Both the position numbers and the translations under genes were made by a program. The notes under the pieces were generated by a model, which had not been told where the DNA came from, searched no databases, and saw only the letters and a program-made list of their open reading frames with translations. A stretch of DNA of 64,000 bases. It comes from Trichaptum fuscoviolaceum. Taxonomy: Eukaryota; Basidiomycota; Agaricomycetes; Hymenochaetales; Trichaptaceae. Below, piece by piece: positions 22,319 through 32,723 of the stretch. The number at the start of each line of letters is the position of its first letter. The stretch's first letter is position 1. Location of the stretch: NCBI GenBank assembly GCA_910574455.1, contig CAJSYZ010000009.1, positions 682,001 to 746,000 of the forward strand. The letters are read 5' to 3'.

Positions 22319-22758
22319 TAGGGGTCAGAGCGGCGAGGTTCAAAGTGGCTGAAGTGATGACGATGTCGGACAATGGGTCGAGTGATTGTGAGTGGGGGTT
22401 GAACACGAGCAGATTTGTTGAAATAGTCAATGAGTCGGTGGGCGTAATCAGGGTTGTTAAAGAAGGAGTGGATGAGAAATACCGAGATTGTTGGGATGTG
22501 GAGTCCAAGTCCGGTGGGGGGTTTGAAGTACTTGTACTCCCAGTCTGGGTCGTAGTGGTCTTTGGACCAAGCTCCGGAGTATACAGGTCGGACAGCGTCC
22601 AGGTAATGGGGGCGAGTTGGAATCGAGGTAGTCGGTAATGCGACAGTATGGGGTTCAGGTGTTGGTGGCTGTTTGTTCGATGGGGAGAGCGTATAGTCGT
22701 TTATGATGTAAGATGAGTGGGGATATGAGAAGTGAACGAGTTTTTTGGATGGGGACAT
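22270..22758 (-). CDS. Gypsy accessory ORF A (162 aa)
   Basis: Starts at the ATG right after the Pol stop (adjacent, no spacer). Contains HYLDAVRPVYSGAWSKDHYD and SVFLIHSFFNNPDYAHRLID. No domain recognised; the C-terminus is Cys/His-rich (YCTCSCCHYDC). It could continue, one base back, into the next ORF. Confidence 0.5.
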   Translation of the reverse strand: MSPSKKLVHFSYPHSSYIINDYTLSPSNKQPPTPEPHTVALPTTSIPTRPHYLDAVRPVYSGAWSKDHYDPDWEYKYFKPPTGLGLHIPTISVFLIHSFFNNPDYAHRLIDYFNKSARVQPPLTITRPIVRHRHHFSHFEPRRSDPYCTCSCCHYDCPTHSL

Positions 22759-25130
22759 TCAAGTGAGATGATGGAGTCTTTTATAGGCTTTGAGGATGGT
22801 CTGTGCGTTCCGAAGATGTGACTCGGGTTCCCATGAGTTTCCAGAAGTGGGGTAACCTTTCCATTTTATAAGATATTGTCGCCTGGTGCCATTCCCATGG
22901 TGGGCTCGGATGGCTTCTACTTCGAATTGTTCTTGTCCTTCGATTAGATCAGGTGGGAGGTTACTGTGGGGTGGTCCATATGCTTCCGTCTCAGTGTATC
23001 TCACGAGAAGCGCGGCGTGGAATACTGGGTGTATCTTCCATTTAGTCCGTGAGAGATCTAATTCATAGACGAGTGGAGATAAGACTTTCTTGATCTTGAA
23101 GGGACCATCGCGTTTTTCCTTGAACTTTTGCGATAAACCGGGAATTCGAAGGTTCTTTGAGTCTAGCCAAACTTTGTCTCCTTTGTTGAATGGTTTGAAG
23201 TTTCGGAAAGTGCGTTCTTTCATTACCATAGCAGCGACTGAATGGGCTGCTAAGGCTTCTGATCGATGTACTGTGAGGTTGGCAAGTCGTTGTGATACGG
23301 ATGGGACGTTTGATTTCGGATATTTCAGGGGTAGTGGAATGGGGTCGTATCCCATGAGAAGCGAGAAAGGGGTTCTCTTGGTGACAGCGTGGGCACGATT
23401 GTTATGGGCGAATTCAATGTTGGGAATGTGTCTAGACCAGTTCTCAGGTTCCGCAGTACAATAGATCCGGAGGTATACTTCGATCTCTTGATTGGTCCGT
23501 TCGGCTTGTCCATCGGTTTGAGGGTGGTAAGCGGTGGACATAGACGACTTGATTCCTATGATCTTGCAGAGTTCTTGGAATGCTTTAGAAGCGAATTGGG
23601 GTCCTCTGTCGGATATAATGCGTATCGGAAGTCCAAATCGTCGATATACATTGTCGAAGTATAGTTGTGCTGTTTCAATTGCGTCTACTGTCTTCTCGCA
23701 TGGAATGAGGACAATAGCTTTGGAGCAATCGTGATCAATGACTAATAGAAGTGTGTCATAGCCATGTGACATTGGTAAATCGGTGATGAAGTCCATATTG
23801 ACGTGGGAGAATGGAAACGAGTGTTTGTCGGCGGCAATAGGCATTAGTGGTGGAGCGGTCGGATGGTGATTGACTTTCATTTGTTGACATAGTGCACATC
23901 CATGGACATAGTCGGATACAAACTTCTGCATCCTGGGCCAGTAATACGTCCTTCGGACCTGTTCCAGGGTGTTAAATATGCCAGGGTGTGCTCGAACTGG
24001 TATATCATGGTGAAGTCGGAGAATAGTGCGCTTTAATTCAAGGTTGTCCGGGATATAGATGCGATTTTTGAAGTAAAGGATGCCGTCATCATCGAAAAAC
24101 CAGTCTTTGAGGGCAGTTCGGGCAGGTGGTAGTTTCTTCTTTAGCTGGGCAATGGTGTTGGTGAGGAATTCATCTTTCTTCATCGATTCTTTGATGGATT
24201 TTGTGAGGCTATCTGTGTCTGGGAGGTCGTCATCAGATTCATAGTCTTCCTCTTCTTCTTCGTCTTCAGAATTTTCTTGATCCTTCTGTTCCTGAAGAGT
24301 GGAAATGAATAGGTCCTTCGGAAGCATAATCGATGATTCGTTGAGATTCTCCCCCTGTTTAACATGGTCCGCCCGGCGGGATAGAAGATCGGATTGAATC
24401 ATTTGTTTACCGGGGACATGTGTGATATGAAGGTCGAATTGTGAGAGCAACAGATGCCATCGTGCTTGACGGGGTGAGAGTCGTCGGGCCTCTCGCCAGT
24501 AGGTAAGGTTGCGATGATCACACCAAAGTGTAACAGGGTGTGGGGATCCAAGGAGATAGTGTTTCCAAGTGATGAGGGCACGGATAATAGCTAATAGTTC
24601 GCGATCATAGATCTCGTAGTTCCGTTCAGCGGAGTTTAGTGATTGCGAAATATAACCGATTGGCTTGAGAACACCGTTGTCATCATGTTGTCGAAGGACT
24701 GCTCCGGTTGCAACTTTGGAAGCGTCAGTTTCGAGGAAGAAGGGATTGTGCGGATTGGGCATAAGAAGTAACGGATGTTGAGTGAACGCGGCCTTGAGAT
24801 CATCGAATGATTTTTGTTCTACTTCAGTCCATTTGAAAGGTTGATCTTTGCGTTTGAGGTTGTCCAAGGGTTTGGTGATTTCGGCGTAGTGTGGAATAAA
24901 ACGGCGGTAGAAGTTGGTGAATCCAGTGAATGAACGGATATCTTTGACAGTAGTCGGAGTTGGCCATTTAGTGATTCCTTCGATTTTTGTTGGGTCGGTT
25001 TGGATGTGATTAGGTGTAATAATGAGTCCAAGATAGGGTAGTTTCTGCGTATGGAAAAAGCATTTGGTGGGCTTGAAGTAGAGGTCATTCTTTTCAAGGA
25101 TAGTAAGGCACGTCGTGCTCGAGAAATGAG
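22759..25130 (-). CDS. Gypsy Pol, second part: RT end, RNase H, integrase, chromodomain
   Basis: Resumes with LEKNDLYFKPTKCFFHTQKL and the thumb/connection IRSFTGFTNFYRRFIPHY. RNase H: FFLETDASKVATGAVL (catalytic Asp), the YEIYDREL glutamate and CDHRNL. Integrase: H2C2 zinc domain (about 24010-23870) and the DDE core with DFITDLPM, ISDRGPQFASKAF and DGQAERTNQEIEVY (about 23800-23440). C-terminal chromodomain YLIKWKGYPTSGNSWEPESH (about 22870-22800), which in chromoviruses guides integration into marked chromatin. Catalytic residues are all present. Confidence 0.9.
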
Positions 25131-26246
25131 TTCCGGTAAGGTTGGGGCATGTATGAGGATGTCGTCCATGTAAACCAAGAGATGATTTAGAAGGATTTCT
25201 TCGCCAAGAATATCATTCATAAAGTGTTGAAAGGTGGCAGGTGAGTTGCATAGGCCGAAAAACATAACTGTTGGTTCGAAAAGTCCTCGTTGAGTGGTAA
25301 ATGCGGCTTTCCATTGATCTCCATCCTTGATGCGGATATTATTGTATCCCCATCGGATATCTAGGGCGATGAAGTAGTGAGATCCATGTAACTTGTCTAA
25401 TAGATCCTGGACAAGTGGTAATGGGTACGCATTCTTGATGGTTCCATTGTTGAGGTAACGGTAATCTTGAACAGGTCGTAAGGTACCGTCTTTCTTGTCA
25501 ACAAAGAAGAGAGGGGATGCCATAGGTGACTTCGAAGGTCTGATATATCCATTCTTGAGGTTCTCATCGATGAAGGCATCGAGAGCAGCTTGTTGCGGAA
25601 GTGAGAGTGGATAAGGTGAATGTCGTTTAGGAATGAAGTCAGGTTTGAGATCAATTGCATGGTCATATGGGCGACTTGGAGGAAAGCGATGTGCTTTTTC
25701 TTCGTCAAAAAGGGATAGGAATTGGTGGTATTGATGGGGTACCAAGGCAGTAAGTGGTTTAGCGGGTTGGAGTCCTTTTCGAGCTTGTTGCGCAAGTTGT
25801 GTTGAGATATTAACGCGATTGAGCTGTATTGATCCAGTTTCCCAGTCAATTTTGGGTTGATATTTCTTGAACCATGGTAGTCCGAAAATGAAGTTCTCTT
25901 TTCCAAGGGTGGTAACATAGAATCGCATAGCATAGTGGGCATTTCCAAGTTTGACACGAAGGGGGGCATAAGATGTGATGTGTCCGGCATTGTTGAATGT
26001 TCCGTCAACATTGCGTGGTCGAAGTGATTGTCGCAGTTTGATAGTTTTGATCTGGAGATTGTCTACGAGTGTTTTGTCAATGAATAGACCTTCTGCTCCG
26101 GTATCGAGTAGGGCGGTGGCTTTGTGGGTTTTCTGGTTATATAGGAACGTGATTGGGATTCGTAAGGCATGATTGTCGTTAATTGAATTGATGAGCAGCC
26201 TGATGTTCAACGAGAGAGAGGGCTGCGGGAGCTCTTCGTTGTTCAA
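25105..26246 (-). CDS. Gypsy Pol, first part: protease and most of reverse transcriptase
   Basis: Protease active site ALLDTGAEGLFID (about 26100). RT: PLFFVDKKDGTLRPVQDYR, YFIALDIRWGYNNIRI, VMFFGLCNSPATFQHFMND and catalytic YMDDILIH (about 25170). No ATG opens the frame, consistent with expression as a Gag-Pol frameshift product. The frame is lost near 25105 (after LISRARRALL) and resumes one base back, near a run of four A. Confidence 0.85.
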
Positions 26247-28585
26247 AAATTTCCTTCTTCAACTCGATCGAAGACTTGGTTGACTGCATCATCATCAAGG
26301 GCAATAAGGAGTTGTTGAATCTGTGCGGCGCGATCTTCGGCTGAGAGTTCGCCTTGATCTTGGTCTTCGTTCTCAGGTTCAGAGTATTCATTTTGATCAT
26401 CTGCTGAAGTCAATTGGCGCATATTTTTGGACCTTGGTGTACGTGAGTTGGGCCATCGAGTTTTTGAGGTACGTTTGGGATGAGGTTTGGGACATTTGGC
26501 AGTGCGATGTCCGGGTTGATGACAATTGAAGCAAAGGTTTTCCTTCATATGATGTTGGAATTCTTCTGTTGAAAGTCGTGATATAAAGAAGCTGTAGATG
26601 GCTAGGTCGACCAACTCTTCTATATCATCGTTGTCATTGGAAGGCATTGATTCATCTGTGTCGTTTGTGTCATTTGCAATGGCTCGAATTTGACGATTGT
26701 ATTGTCGCATAGGTCGTCGTTTGAAGCGGTTCTCTCCAGAATAGGATTGGTGGGGTTGGGATTCCATTGAACGAGCTATCTTGTAATTGGTGTCCAGTCG
26801 AGTGGCAAGTGAAAACCAATCTTCCATGTTGGTCGGTTGTGGACTACATGCAAGTAGTTTCATTCGAAGATTGTCATTGAGTCCCATCCAGAATGCATTG
26901 CGTTGGGAAAGGTATTCTGTGATGCGAGCTTGCATGATGAGTGTTTTGAATTTGAGAATGTAGTCTTCAATAGATCCTCGCTGTTTGAGCTTGGCGAGTT
27001 CCATGGTAGCCTTGATTGTGAGTTCGGATGTGATGAAAGTGCGGTGGAATTCTGCAAGGAATTCTTCAAATGTGTCGGTTTCAAAACGTCCGCTGGCCAT
27101 GTATTGCATTGCGAATGGTCGGGATCCGCGAAGACTGCAATGGGCAAGCACAAATTCGATACATAGCTCATCTGTGTCATAGATATGTCGGTTGGCTCGT
27201 AGATGGATTTGGACTTGGAGTAAAAAGCGATCAGCATCTTCTTGGGTTCCATCGAAAGGTTGAATTTTGGCCATGGTTATGGGTCGATCATGTGCGGGTC
27301 CATCTCCTTGGTTGTTATTGTCTGCTGCTCCTCCACCTCCAGCTCCTCCGCCTCCTCCACCTCCAGCTCCTCCGCCTCCTCCTCCTCCTTCATCGTCTCC
27401 TCCTCCTCCTCCGTTGTTGTTCGGGTTTCCTCCGGGTGGTCCTCCTCCTCCTCCTCCTTCATCTCCTGCGGGTGGTTCACCAAATCCCCATCCTCTCCAT
27501 GCAGGATTTTGTCGGCCTCCTCTGCCTCCTCTGCCTCCTCTGCCTCGACCTTGGAGGTGTCTTAAGTGGAAAAAGGTACTGATACTTTCTTCTCCAAGTG
27601 GGGGTCGGAACATTGAGCGGGTAGGTTCCGTGACAGTTTGGGTAGCCATAGTACTAATGGATAAAGGTTCGATGTGAGGGCGGGTGTAAGAGAAATATGG
27701 TTTCGGTGGGATAGGGGGAAGTATGGATGCTTGATGTGAGGGAGTAGGAGTTTCTGGAGCAATGGAGCTGCCTGATTGAGAGGATCGTCTGGAGGATCGT
27801 CTGAAGAGGGTTTGATCAAGAGATCCGTGAGTGGGCGAGTTTGAACGAGATCGATGGGAGTTGCTGGGTTGAGGGTCGGAAGTGGAAGTTGGTTGGGGTT
27901 CTTGTGGTGGTTGTGGTAGTAGATCGGGGTGTCGGCGGTAGTACTCTTCTCTAAGCTCTTTCCAATTTGGAGTGTGACCTTCGTATATTTCTCGTAGTTC
28001 TGGGCCGAGTGTATGAGCTACTACCCAAGAATCAGCAGTTGGGTTGTAGATCCAAGGGGTTTCGGTAGGTTCTCCGTTGGCGTCGGGAAGATGGAAGTAT
28101 TGTGTTTCTTCGTTGAAGATAAGAGTGGTTGGGAACGGTGGTAGTGGGGGTTGAATGTGTTTGAACTCTCCTGCTAGACTTCGACGAGCAAGGTCTTCCC
28201 AGTTGGGGGTATGAGTGATGAAGTTTTGTCGAGCTTCTTCAGCAGAGTTGGCTTCGATTGGGGTCCACCGTTGTAGTAGTTGATTGTATGACCACGATCG
28301 ATAAGTTTTTTTACCAATCCTATAGTAGAAGAAGTTCTTTTCGGTGTCAAAGAAGAGTCGATTGTGTGGTGGTGGAGCGTCTGGATACTGAGGAACAGTA
28401 GTCTGTGTAGGTATTGGTTCTTCAGTGGTTTTCGAAGTGGTTTCTTTGTTGGTTTTGCCTGTTGTAGTAGATGAGGCTGTGTTTCGAGCCGTCTGTTTGC
28501 CTTTGTTCGCCGTGGTGATTAATCGGTTCCGGATTGATATCCGTAACTGTCTGAATCGTAGTTTGTAAGGGTGTAGTCCGTAACA
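26243..28585 (-). CDS. Gypsy Gag with a long N-terminal extension
   Basis: Capsid/nucleocapsid precursor. The frame is open from 28585, just after TAG 28588-28586, with the first ATG only at 27649 (MATQTVTEP). The ~310 upstream codons look coding (WSYNQLLQRWTPIEANSAEE, HTPNWEDLARR, HTPNWKELREEYYRR), so translation probably enters by frameshift, splicing or a non-ATG start. After the ATG come a Gly-rich tract (27300-27540), the retrotransposon Gag domain (IQPFDGTQEDADRFLLQVQ, 27250-26750) and one CCHC knuckle, CFNCHQPGHRTAKC (26545-26500). Stop TGA at 26245-26243. Confidence 0.75.
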   Translation of the reverse strand, partial: CYGLHPYKLRFRQLRISIRNRLITTANKGKQTARNTASSTTTGKTNKETTSKTTEEPIPTQTTVPQYPDAPPPHNRLFFDTEKNFFYYRIGKKTYRSWSYNQLLQRWTPIEANSAEEARQNFITHTPNWEDLARRSLAGEFKHIQPPLPPFPTTLIFNEETQYFHLPDANGEPTETPWIYNPTADSWVVAHTLGPELREIYEGHTPNWKELREEYYRRHPDLLPQPPQEPQPTSTSDPQPSNSHRSRSNSPTHGSLDQTLFRRSSRRSSQSGSSIAPETPTPSHQASILPPIPPKPYFSYTRPHIEPLSISTMATQTVTEPTRSMFRPPLGEESISTFFHLRHLQGRGRGGRGGRGGRQNPAWRGWGFGEPPAGDEGGGGGGPPGGNPNNNGGGGGDDEGGGGGGGAGGGGGGGAGGGGAADNNNQGDGPAHDRPITMAKIQPFDGTQEDADRFLLQVQIHLRANRHIYDTDELCIEFVLAHCSLRGSRPFAMQYMASGRFETDTFEEFLAEFHRTFITSELTIKATMELAKLKQRGSIEDYILKFKTLIMQARITEYLSQRNAFWMGLNDNLRMKLLACSPQPTNMEDWFSLATRLDTNYKIARSMESQPHQSYSGENRFKRRPMRQYNRQIRAIANDTNDTDESMPSNDNDDIEELVDLAIYSFFISRLSTEEFQHHMKENLCFNCHQPGHRTAKCPKPHPKRTSKTRWPNSRTPRSKNMRQLTSADDQNEYSEPENEDQDQGELSAEDRAAQIQQLLIALDDDAVNQVFDRVEEGNF
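26246..26252 (-). promoter_or_regulatory. Candidate -1 frameshift heptamer AAATTTT at the gag-pol junction
   Basis: Read on the minus strand in the Gag frame as A AAT TTT directly followed by the Gag stop TGA. A -1 slip continues as TTG AAC AAC GAA, exactly the start of the Pol frame. It fits the X XXY YYZ pattern. A downstream stimulatory structure was not assessed. A simple missing base in the T run is the alternative. Confidence 0.55.
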
Positions 28586-29127
28586 CTAGCAATGTGGGGT
28601 GAATCTTCCGGGGGGTCAATCGGTGGTGCAAGATAGTTGTGAACTATGTTTTGCGGAGTGGGTTGGTGGTGTTGACAACTACACTGATAGATGTAGTGGT
28701 TGACGTCTTCGCTGATACTATTCCAACAGAAGTGTCGGTTTACAAAGCGAACAGTTTCAGCTTCAGTGCGATGAAGTTGTTCTCCGTGATTGTCAAAATG
28801 GATGTAGTTTATGAAGAATCGGCGTAGGTGAGTTTCTCGAGGGATGAATAATCGGGTATGGTTCCAGAGGAGTCCGTATTTGAAGATCCAAGGTTGGTGG
28901 TTGTCGCGTGAGTACTGCAGGTATCCAACTGTTTGGGTGTAATTGTAATACCGGTCGTTGAGTATAGTTCTGATTTGGTTTAGGATGTCGTCGAATTCTT
29001 CGGCAAAAGCGAGGAATCGGTTTCGGATGAGGTCTCTGGTTGAGTAGATGGGATCGTCAAGGGCTGGAAGTGATAGGGTGTCCGCCACGATTGTGGTAGT
29101 GTGTAGTGTATGCGTAGAAGTCGGCAA
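28519..29127 (-). CDS. Gypsy upstream ORF 2 with an integrase-like zinc-binding domain
   Basis: 202 residues. Residues about 80-150 align by eye with the H2C2 zinc-binding region of this element's own integrase. WIFKYGLLWNHTRLFIP corresponds to WFFDDGILYFKNRIYIP in Pol. A His pair (IHFDNHGEQLH), FCW for YYW, and CSCQ for CALCQ follow. One residue is missing between the two cysteines, so zinc binding may be altered. A domain of this kind upstream of Gag is not part of the usual chromovirus plan; it looks like a duplicated, diverged piece of integrase. The 3' end overlaps the Gag frame by about 67 bases. Confidence 0.6.
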   Translation of the reverse strand: MPTSTHTLHTTTIVADTLSLPALDDPIYSTRDLIRNRFLAFAEEFDDILNQIRTILNDRYYNYTQTVGYLQYSRDNHQPWIFKYGLLWNHTRLFIPRETHLRRFFINYIHFDNHGEQLHRTEAETVRFVNRHFCWNSISEDVNHYIYQCSCQHHQPTPQNIVHNYLAPPIDPPEDSPHIASVTDYTLTNYDSDSYGYQSGTD

Positions 29128-29399
29128 TCGTCTCCACAGATATGAACTAGTCGGATTCGATCAGGGAGGAACTCTTCTAGATAGAAGAATGCGTTGGGGT
29201 TGGTGTGGTAGATGAAGAAGATAGAGTCGGGTTGGACGATTAGACTGGCAGTTTTTGTAATAGACCAAACTGTATCGTCACAATATTTGGTGAAACTGTA
29301 TGTGTCGAATTGATAACAGTTGGCTACGGAGTATTGGACTTGGTATATGTGTCTTCCTGCGTTGTCGAGTTGGTTGGTGTCGGTGTGGGTAAGAAGCAA
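28980..29399 (-). CDS. Gypsy upstream ORF 1 (139 aa), unknown
   Basis: Opens MLLTHTDTNQLDNAGRH and contains SIFFIYHTNPNAFFYLEEFL. I do not recognise a domain. The last ~45 codons overlap upstream ORF 2, which lies one base back, and look like a shadow of it. ORFs 1 and 2 may therefore be one protein separated by a single missing base or a -1 shift. Confidence 0.45.
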   Translation of the reverse strand: MLLTHTDTNQLDNAGRHIYQVQYSVANCYQFDTYSFTKYCDDTVWSITKTASLIVQPDSIFFIYHTNPNAFFYLEEFLPDRIRLVHICGDDCRLLRIHYTLPQSWRTPYHFQPLTIPSTQPETSSETDSSLLPKNSTTS

Positions 29400-30032
29400 A
29401 GCGTTTTGTGGGATAGAGGGTGCCGTGATGGATAGATGTTATGACGTAAAGTGAAGTGGTTTTCTGTTTGACCTTTGTTTAGTCTTGAGGGTCGTCAAGC
29501 GATAACGTTATGAGATGATCGACGGTGGGGCAGTGTTTGTGATGCTTTGTTCGATGTTAACAGATGAACTGTTCTTCGATTTCTGGATCGGTCTCCCTTC
29601 GATTTCTGGATCGGTCTCCCTTCGCTATTACCAAGCGGCACGTCTGCGAGTTATGCTCGTTGTCCAATAGGTGTCCCAAAGACTAGGCTAGCAGCTTTAT
29701 GCCTTCTTTGCAGGTACTGAGTCCTCTTCCTGTGTGCACAGCTACGGTCCCGTTTGGTGTGACAGAAGTTGGTTCCTTTGTAACGCTACTGTCCGGGGTT
29801 TAATCAACCAATGAGCTGGAGCGGTTTTCTTAATCTTCGGATCGCGACTCTCGAAGTTTTCCTTGGCCTCCCTCTTGCAATCGATGAGCACCTTGCTACA
29901 CTGAAGGGATTACCTCGAGCGGATATTCTTCTGGACTAGATGGGTTTACAACTGGTTAGTAGTATGTGGAGCGAGGCTCAACACTGAGTCGTAAAGACGG
30001 ATGTCTTCGACGGTAGATAAGTTCGATCTAAT
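29400..30032 (-). other. Gypsy leader, no gene recognised
   Basis: About 630 bases between the 5' LTR and the first upstream ORF. A 27-bp direct duplication (cgatttctggatcggtctccct) occurs at about 29577-29625. Confidence 0.6.
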
Positions 30033-30499
30033 TGTTACGTCTCAACTTACGGTCTCGTATAGTTGGGGAACGCAACGTTAAGTTGCTCAGTGATAGCGGA
30101 GCTAGGGCTCGACACTAAGTGTTGTATGGTCAAAGGCCTACGATGTAGAGTAGAGAGAAACAGATGTATAGCAGAGACTAGAGACGGGGGGTTTGACAAA
30201 GGAGATCGAACTTAGAGTTCGATCATGCTAAGTACAGGGGTTTATATACTGTAGCTGCGGAGCAAGGGTACATCGGAAGATGAGTAAGAAGAGAACAATA
30301 AGAGAGTAGACGATAGGCTACTAATAATAGTGTGAGAGCGATGGGCAAAGGGTTAGGGCAAAGGGTACATGTGTAACATCGGGATTGGCTGAGGGTTGAG
30401 GGTTACATCGGAGGATGACTGAGCAGAACAAGAATAGAAACAAATAGGGCGAAGGGTTCGGAGTAATGGGGGCCGCTGACATAGTAAGAAAACGTAACA
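30033..30499 (-). repeat. Gypsy 5' LTR
   Basis: Right copy, expected to hold the promoter. The minus-strand sequence immediately after it (attagatcgaactt) shows no obvious complement to a common tRNA 3' end, so the primer type is undecided. Confidence 0.95.
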
Positions 30500-31440
30500 T
30501 AAAGCACAGAAATTTCAGTCGTACCGAGTTCTCGCACAGACAGTGGTATGCCTTGTCCTTCAGGCATCTCGTCTTCCGCAGCGGCTTGGAGGTCGACAGG
30601 CAAGACTTCTGTGTTGCGGGTGTACACCAGTTCGCCTGATGGGTCCATGCTGTGGGAAGGCTCGTCACGGCCAAGTTTGACCATGAATACACATATGTCG
30701 TCTCCTACGGCAACCTCATTCCCTGCGGTCGGATGGCAATGCACCATGCACGTTCAAGAGCATTGTACTTCCAGGCGGTATATGCCCGAGTTCCAGATCT
30801 CAATCGTACCATCCTTCGAACCGCCGACGACCAAGGGAAGACCAGAAGACTGGGGTGGAATATGGCAAATGAGACGTTGTTGGTGTGTCCCTCTATCGTC
30901 TGTACACTACTTTTGCTGAGGTAGTCCCAGATATTGATAGTTCGGTTGTCACCGCTCGTGACAAGATACAGCTTGTCATCGGAATAGAATTCAACATAGT
31001 TTATGCCGCCCTTCTCATGTACCTCGAGGGTAAAATTCAGTGTCAAGGAGCCGAGCGACAACATCTTCACGGTGCAACCAAGACAAGAGGAGGCGAAGGT
31101 GTTGGTGTCCTTGGCATTGAATAAAAGGTTCATGATGAGTGCGTGTGTCCTTCTACCTTCAGAGATAATTAGACGAAGTCAAATTTTGAAGCAGTGGATG
31201 TACGCACCTGAATACACGCCCACCGTTTGTCCCAGTCCTAAGCCTTGATTGTCATATCATCGCAGCCCGTCAGCACAATGCTAAGTTTTGGGTGGACAAC
31301 AAGGAACTGAATGCAGTCAGGATGGGCCTCGAATGTGGTCACTTTCTCGTGAGTGTTGTGATTGAAGACCCGTAGCAGGAAATCGTCCAAATTGGTGATG
31401 AACCAGTAACTTCGAGAGATGAATTGCATGCATCGGACAG
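30500..31440 (-). pseudogene. Coatomer beta-prime (COPB2/Sec27) pseudogene, 5' fragment
   Basis: Minus strand. 31430-31240 encodes LRVFNHNTHEKVTTFEAHPD and LTGCDDMTIKA; 31130-30860 encodes KDTNTFASSCLGCTVKMLSL and SGDNRTINIWDYLSKSSVQT. 30700-30510 gives VKLGRDEPSHSMDPSGELVY and VRELGTTEIS, with frame changes between. These are successive WD40 repeats of the COPI beta-prime subunit. The N-terminal ~80 residues and the C-terminal solenoid are missing, and the Gypsy sits inside, within a codon context that resumes at 20753. Confidence 0.85.
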
Positions 31441-32723
31441 GAACTTCAGCGATTTCGAAGGATTAGCGTGTCCGTGGTGTCCGTCAACAAAGTGTATCCA
31501 CAGTGCTACCTAGTAGACGTGTCTGTGGTATCTGTCAAGGCTATACAAGCATCTATAGTATATTATTAGCATGATGTAAATGATAGCATAAAAAAAGATA
31601 ACTTACAACATTAATTTGATGCCTGGAGGCCATCCGTGATGGACACGGACGACGTTGAACGCAGAAAAGACGACGTCCACGCGCGTTCAACATTGTCCGG
31701 AAGTTGCCGGAAGTTGCAATCAAAGCATCTCCGAGCACATTTTGTGCCCAGGAACACTTCAGCAGCACGTATAATACTCAGGCACACTTTGTTATACACA
31801 ACTTCTATATGATACACATTGCGTCTGATTTTATTGGTATTTATTGTTTAGTCTGATATGATTTTGTGAAGCAAACATTGATTCTACAAGTGATCATTTC
31901 ACTGTTTTTGGAATAGAATATTTATTTGATCTTGTAAATTTGTGGTCTCTTTTGCATTCAAGAGTACTAGTAATATGGAAGCAAATTCAGAAAGAATTAC
32001 AGTTTCAGGTGAGCTAGAATATAGTGATCTCGATTTCGTGCACTCGAATGCATGAGATCAAGCTAAACTCACCTGAAACCCACGGAACTCAACTACATTC
32101 GAGCACTGACAACAAGTCCAGTTAGTGGATTTTTGTCAAAATTTCTAAAAAGGTACTTATATATCTCTTCTTGAATGTTACATATCTTTCAGAATTTATT
32201 AGTGAGGGTAATGCATATCTATTCAGTGAAGAACATGCAATGTTCATGATTTTATGCAAAAAGTACCAGTTTTGAGCAATGTTTAGATATTATCCGAGTA
32301 CCACAGAGCTCAAACACTATGTTAAATTTAAGGCATGCTCTAACATAGCTATACAATATCTCCAGAAAGTTTCAGAGTGATCAGAGCATGCATAATTGTT
32401 CAACAAATGAAATACATCTGCTGTAACATGCATATATGTTGCACATCAGCACTTGTAGCTTATTTGCAAGCCTATTTTATATTGTATCTCCTTACAATTT
32501 CGTATTTACACTCCCTTGTATATATTACAGAGTACTACCGTATGTGCCTGATACAAAGTGCAATAGGAGAACGGGCAAACAATATGTTTGTTATGTGTTC
32601 AGAAACGAAAAAAAGTAAAACATACCTAATTAGGAGTGCGTTCCCACGTTTGGCGACGACGCGTGGCCTCGTCGCCGTCGTCGTTTGAGCCTTGCTCACT
32701 GTTTGACACCCCTCCTCCACCCC
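31441..32723. other. TE-4 interior, AT-rich, no gene recognised
   Basis: Short frames only. AT-rich from about 31540 to 32640. A short cggaagttgc direct repeat at 31700-31720. Confidence 0.55.

Larger units (their letters stand above)
20754..30499 (-). mobile_element. Ty3/Gypsy chromovirus, full length, minus strand, nested in the coatomer pseudogene
   Basis: Two 467-bp LTRs (20754-21220 and 30033-30499) start TGTTACG and end CGTAACA and differ at one position (T at 20928, C at 30207). Perfect 5-bp duplication taaag at 20749-20753 and 30500-30504. Order on the minus strand: leader, two upstream ORFs, gag, pol (PR-RT-RH-IN-chromodomain), then accessory ORFs. PR-RT-RH-IN order and the C-terminal chromodomain place it in the chromoviruses. 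The near-identical LTRs indicate a recent insertion, yet several frame breaks are present. Confidence 0.95.

Noticed and set aside
27242..27677. Plus-strand open frames rich in Ser/Pro opposite Gypsy gag
   Set aside because: Antisense shadow of the Gly-rich tract in Gag.
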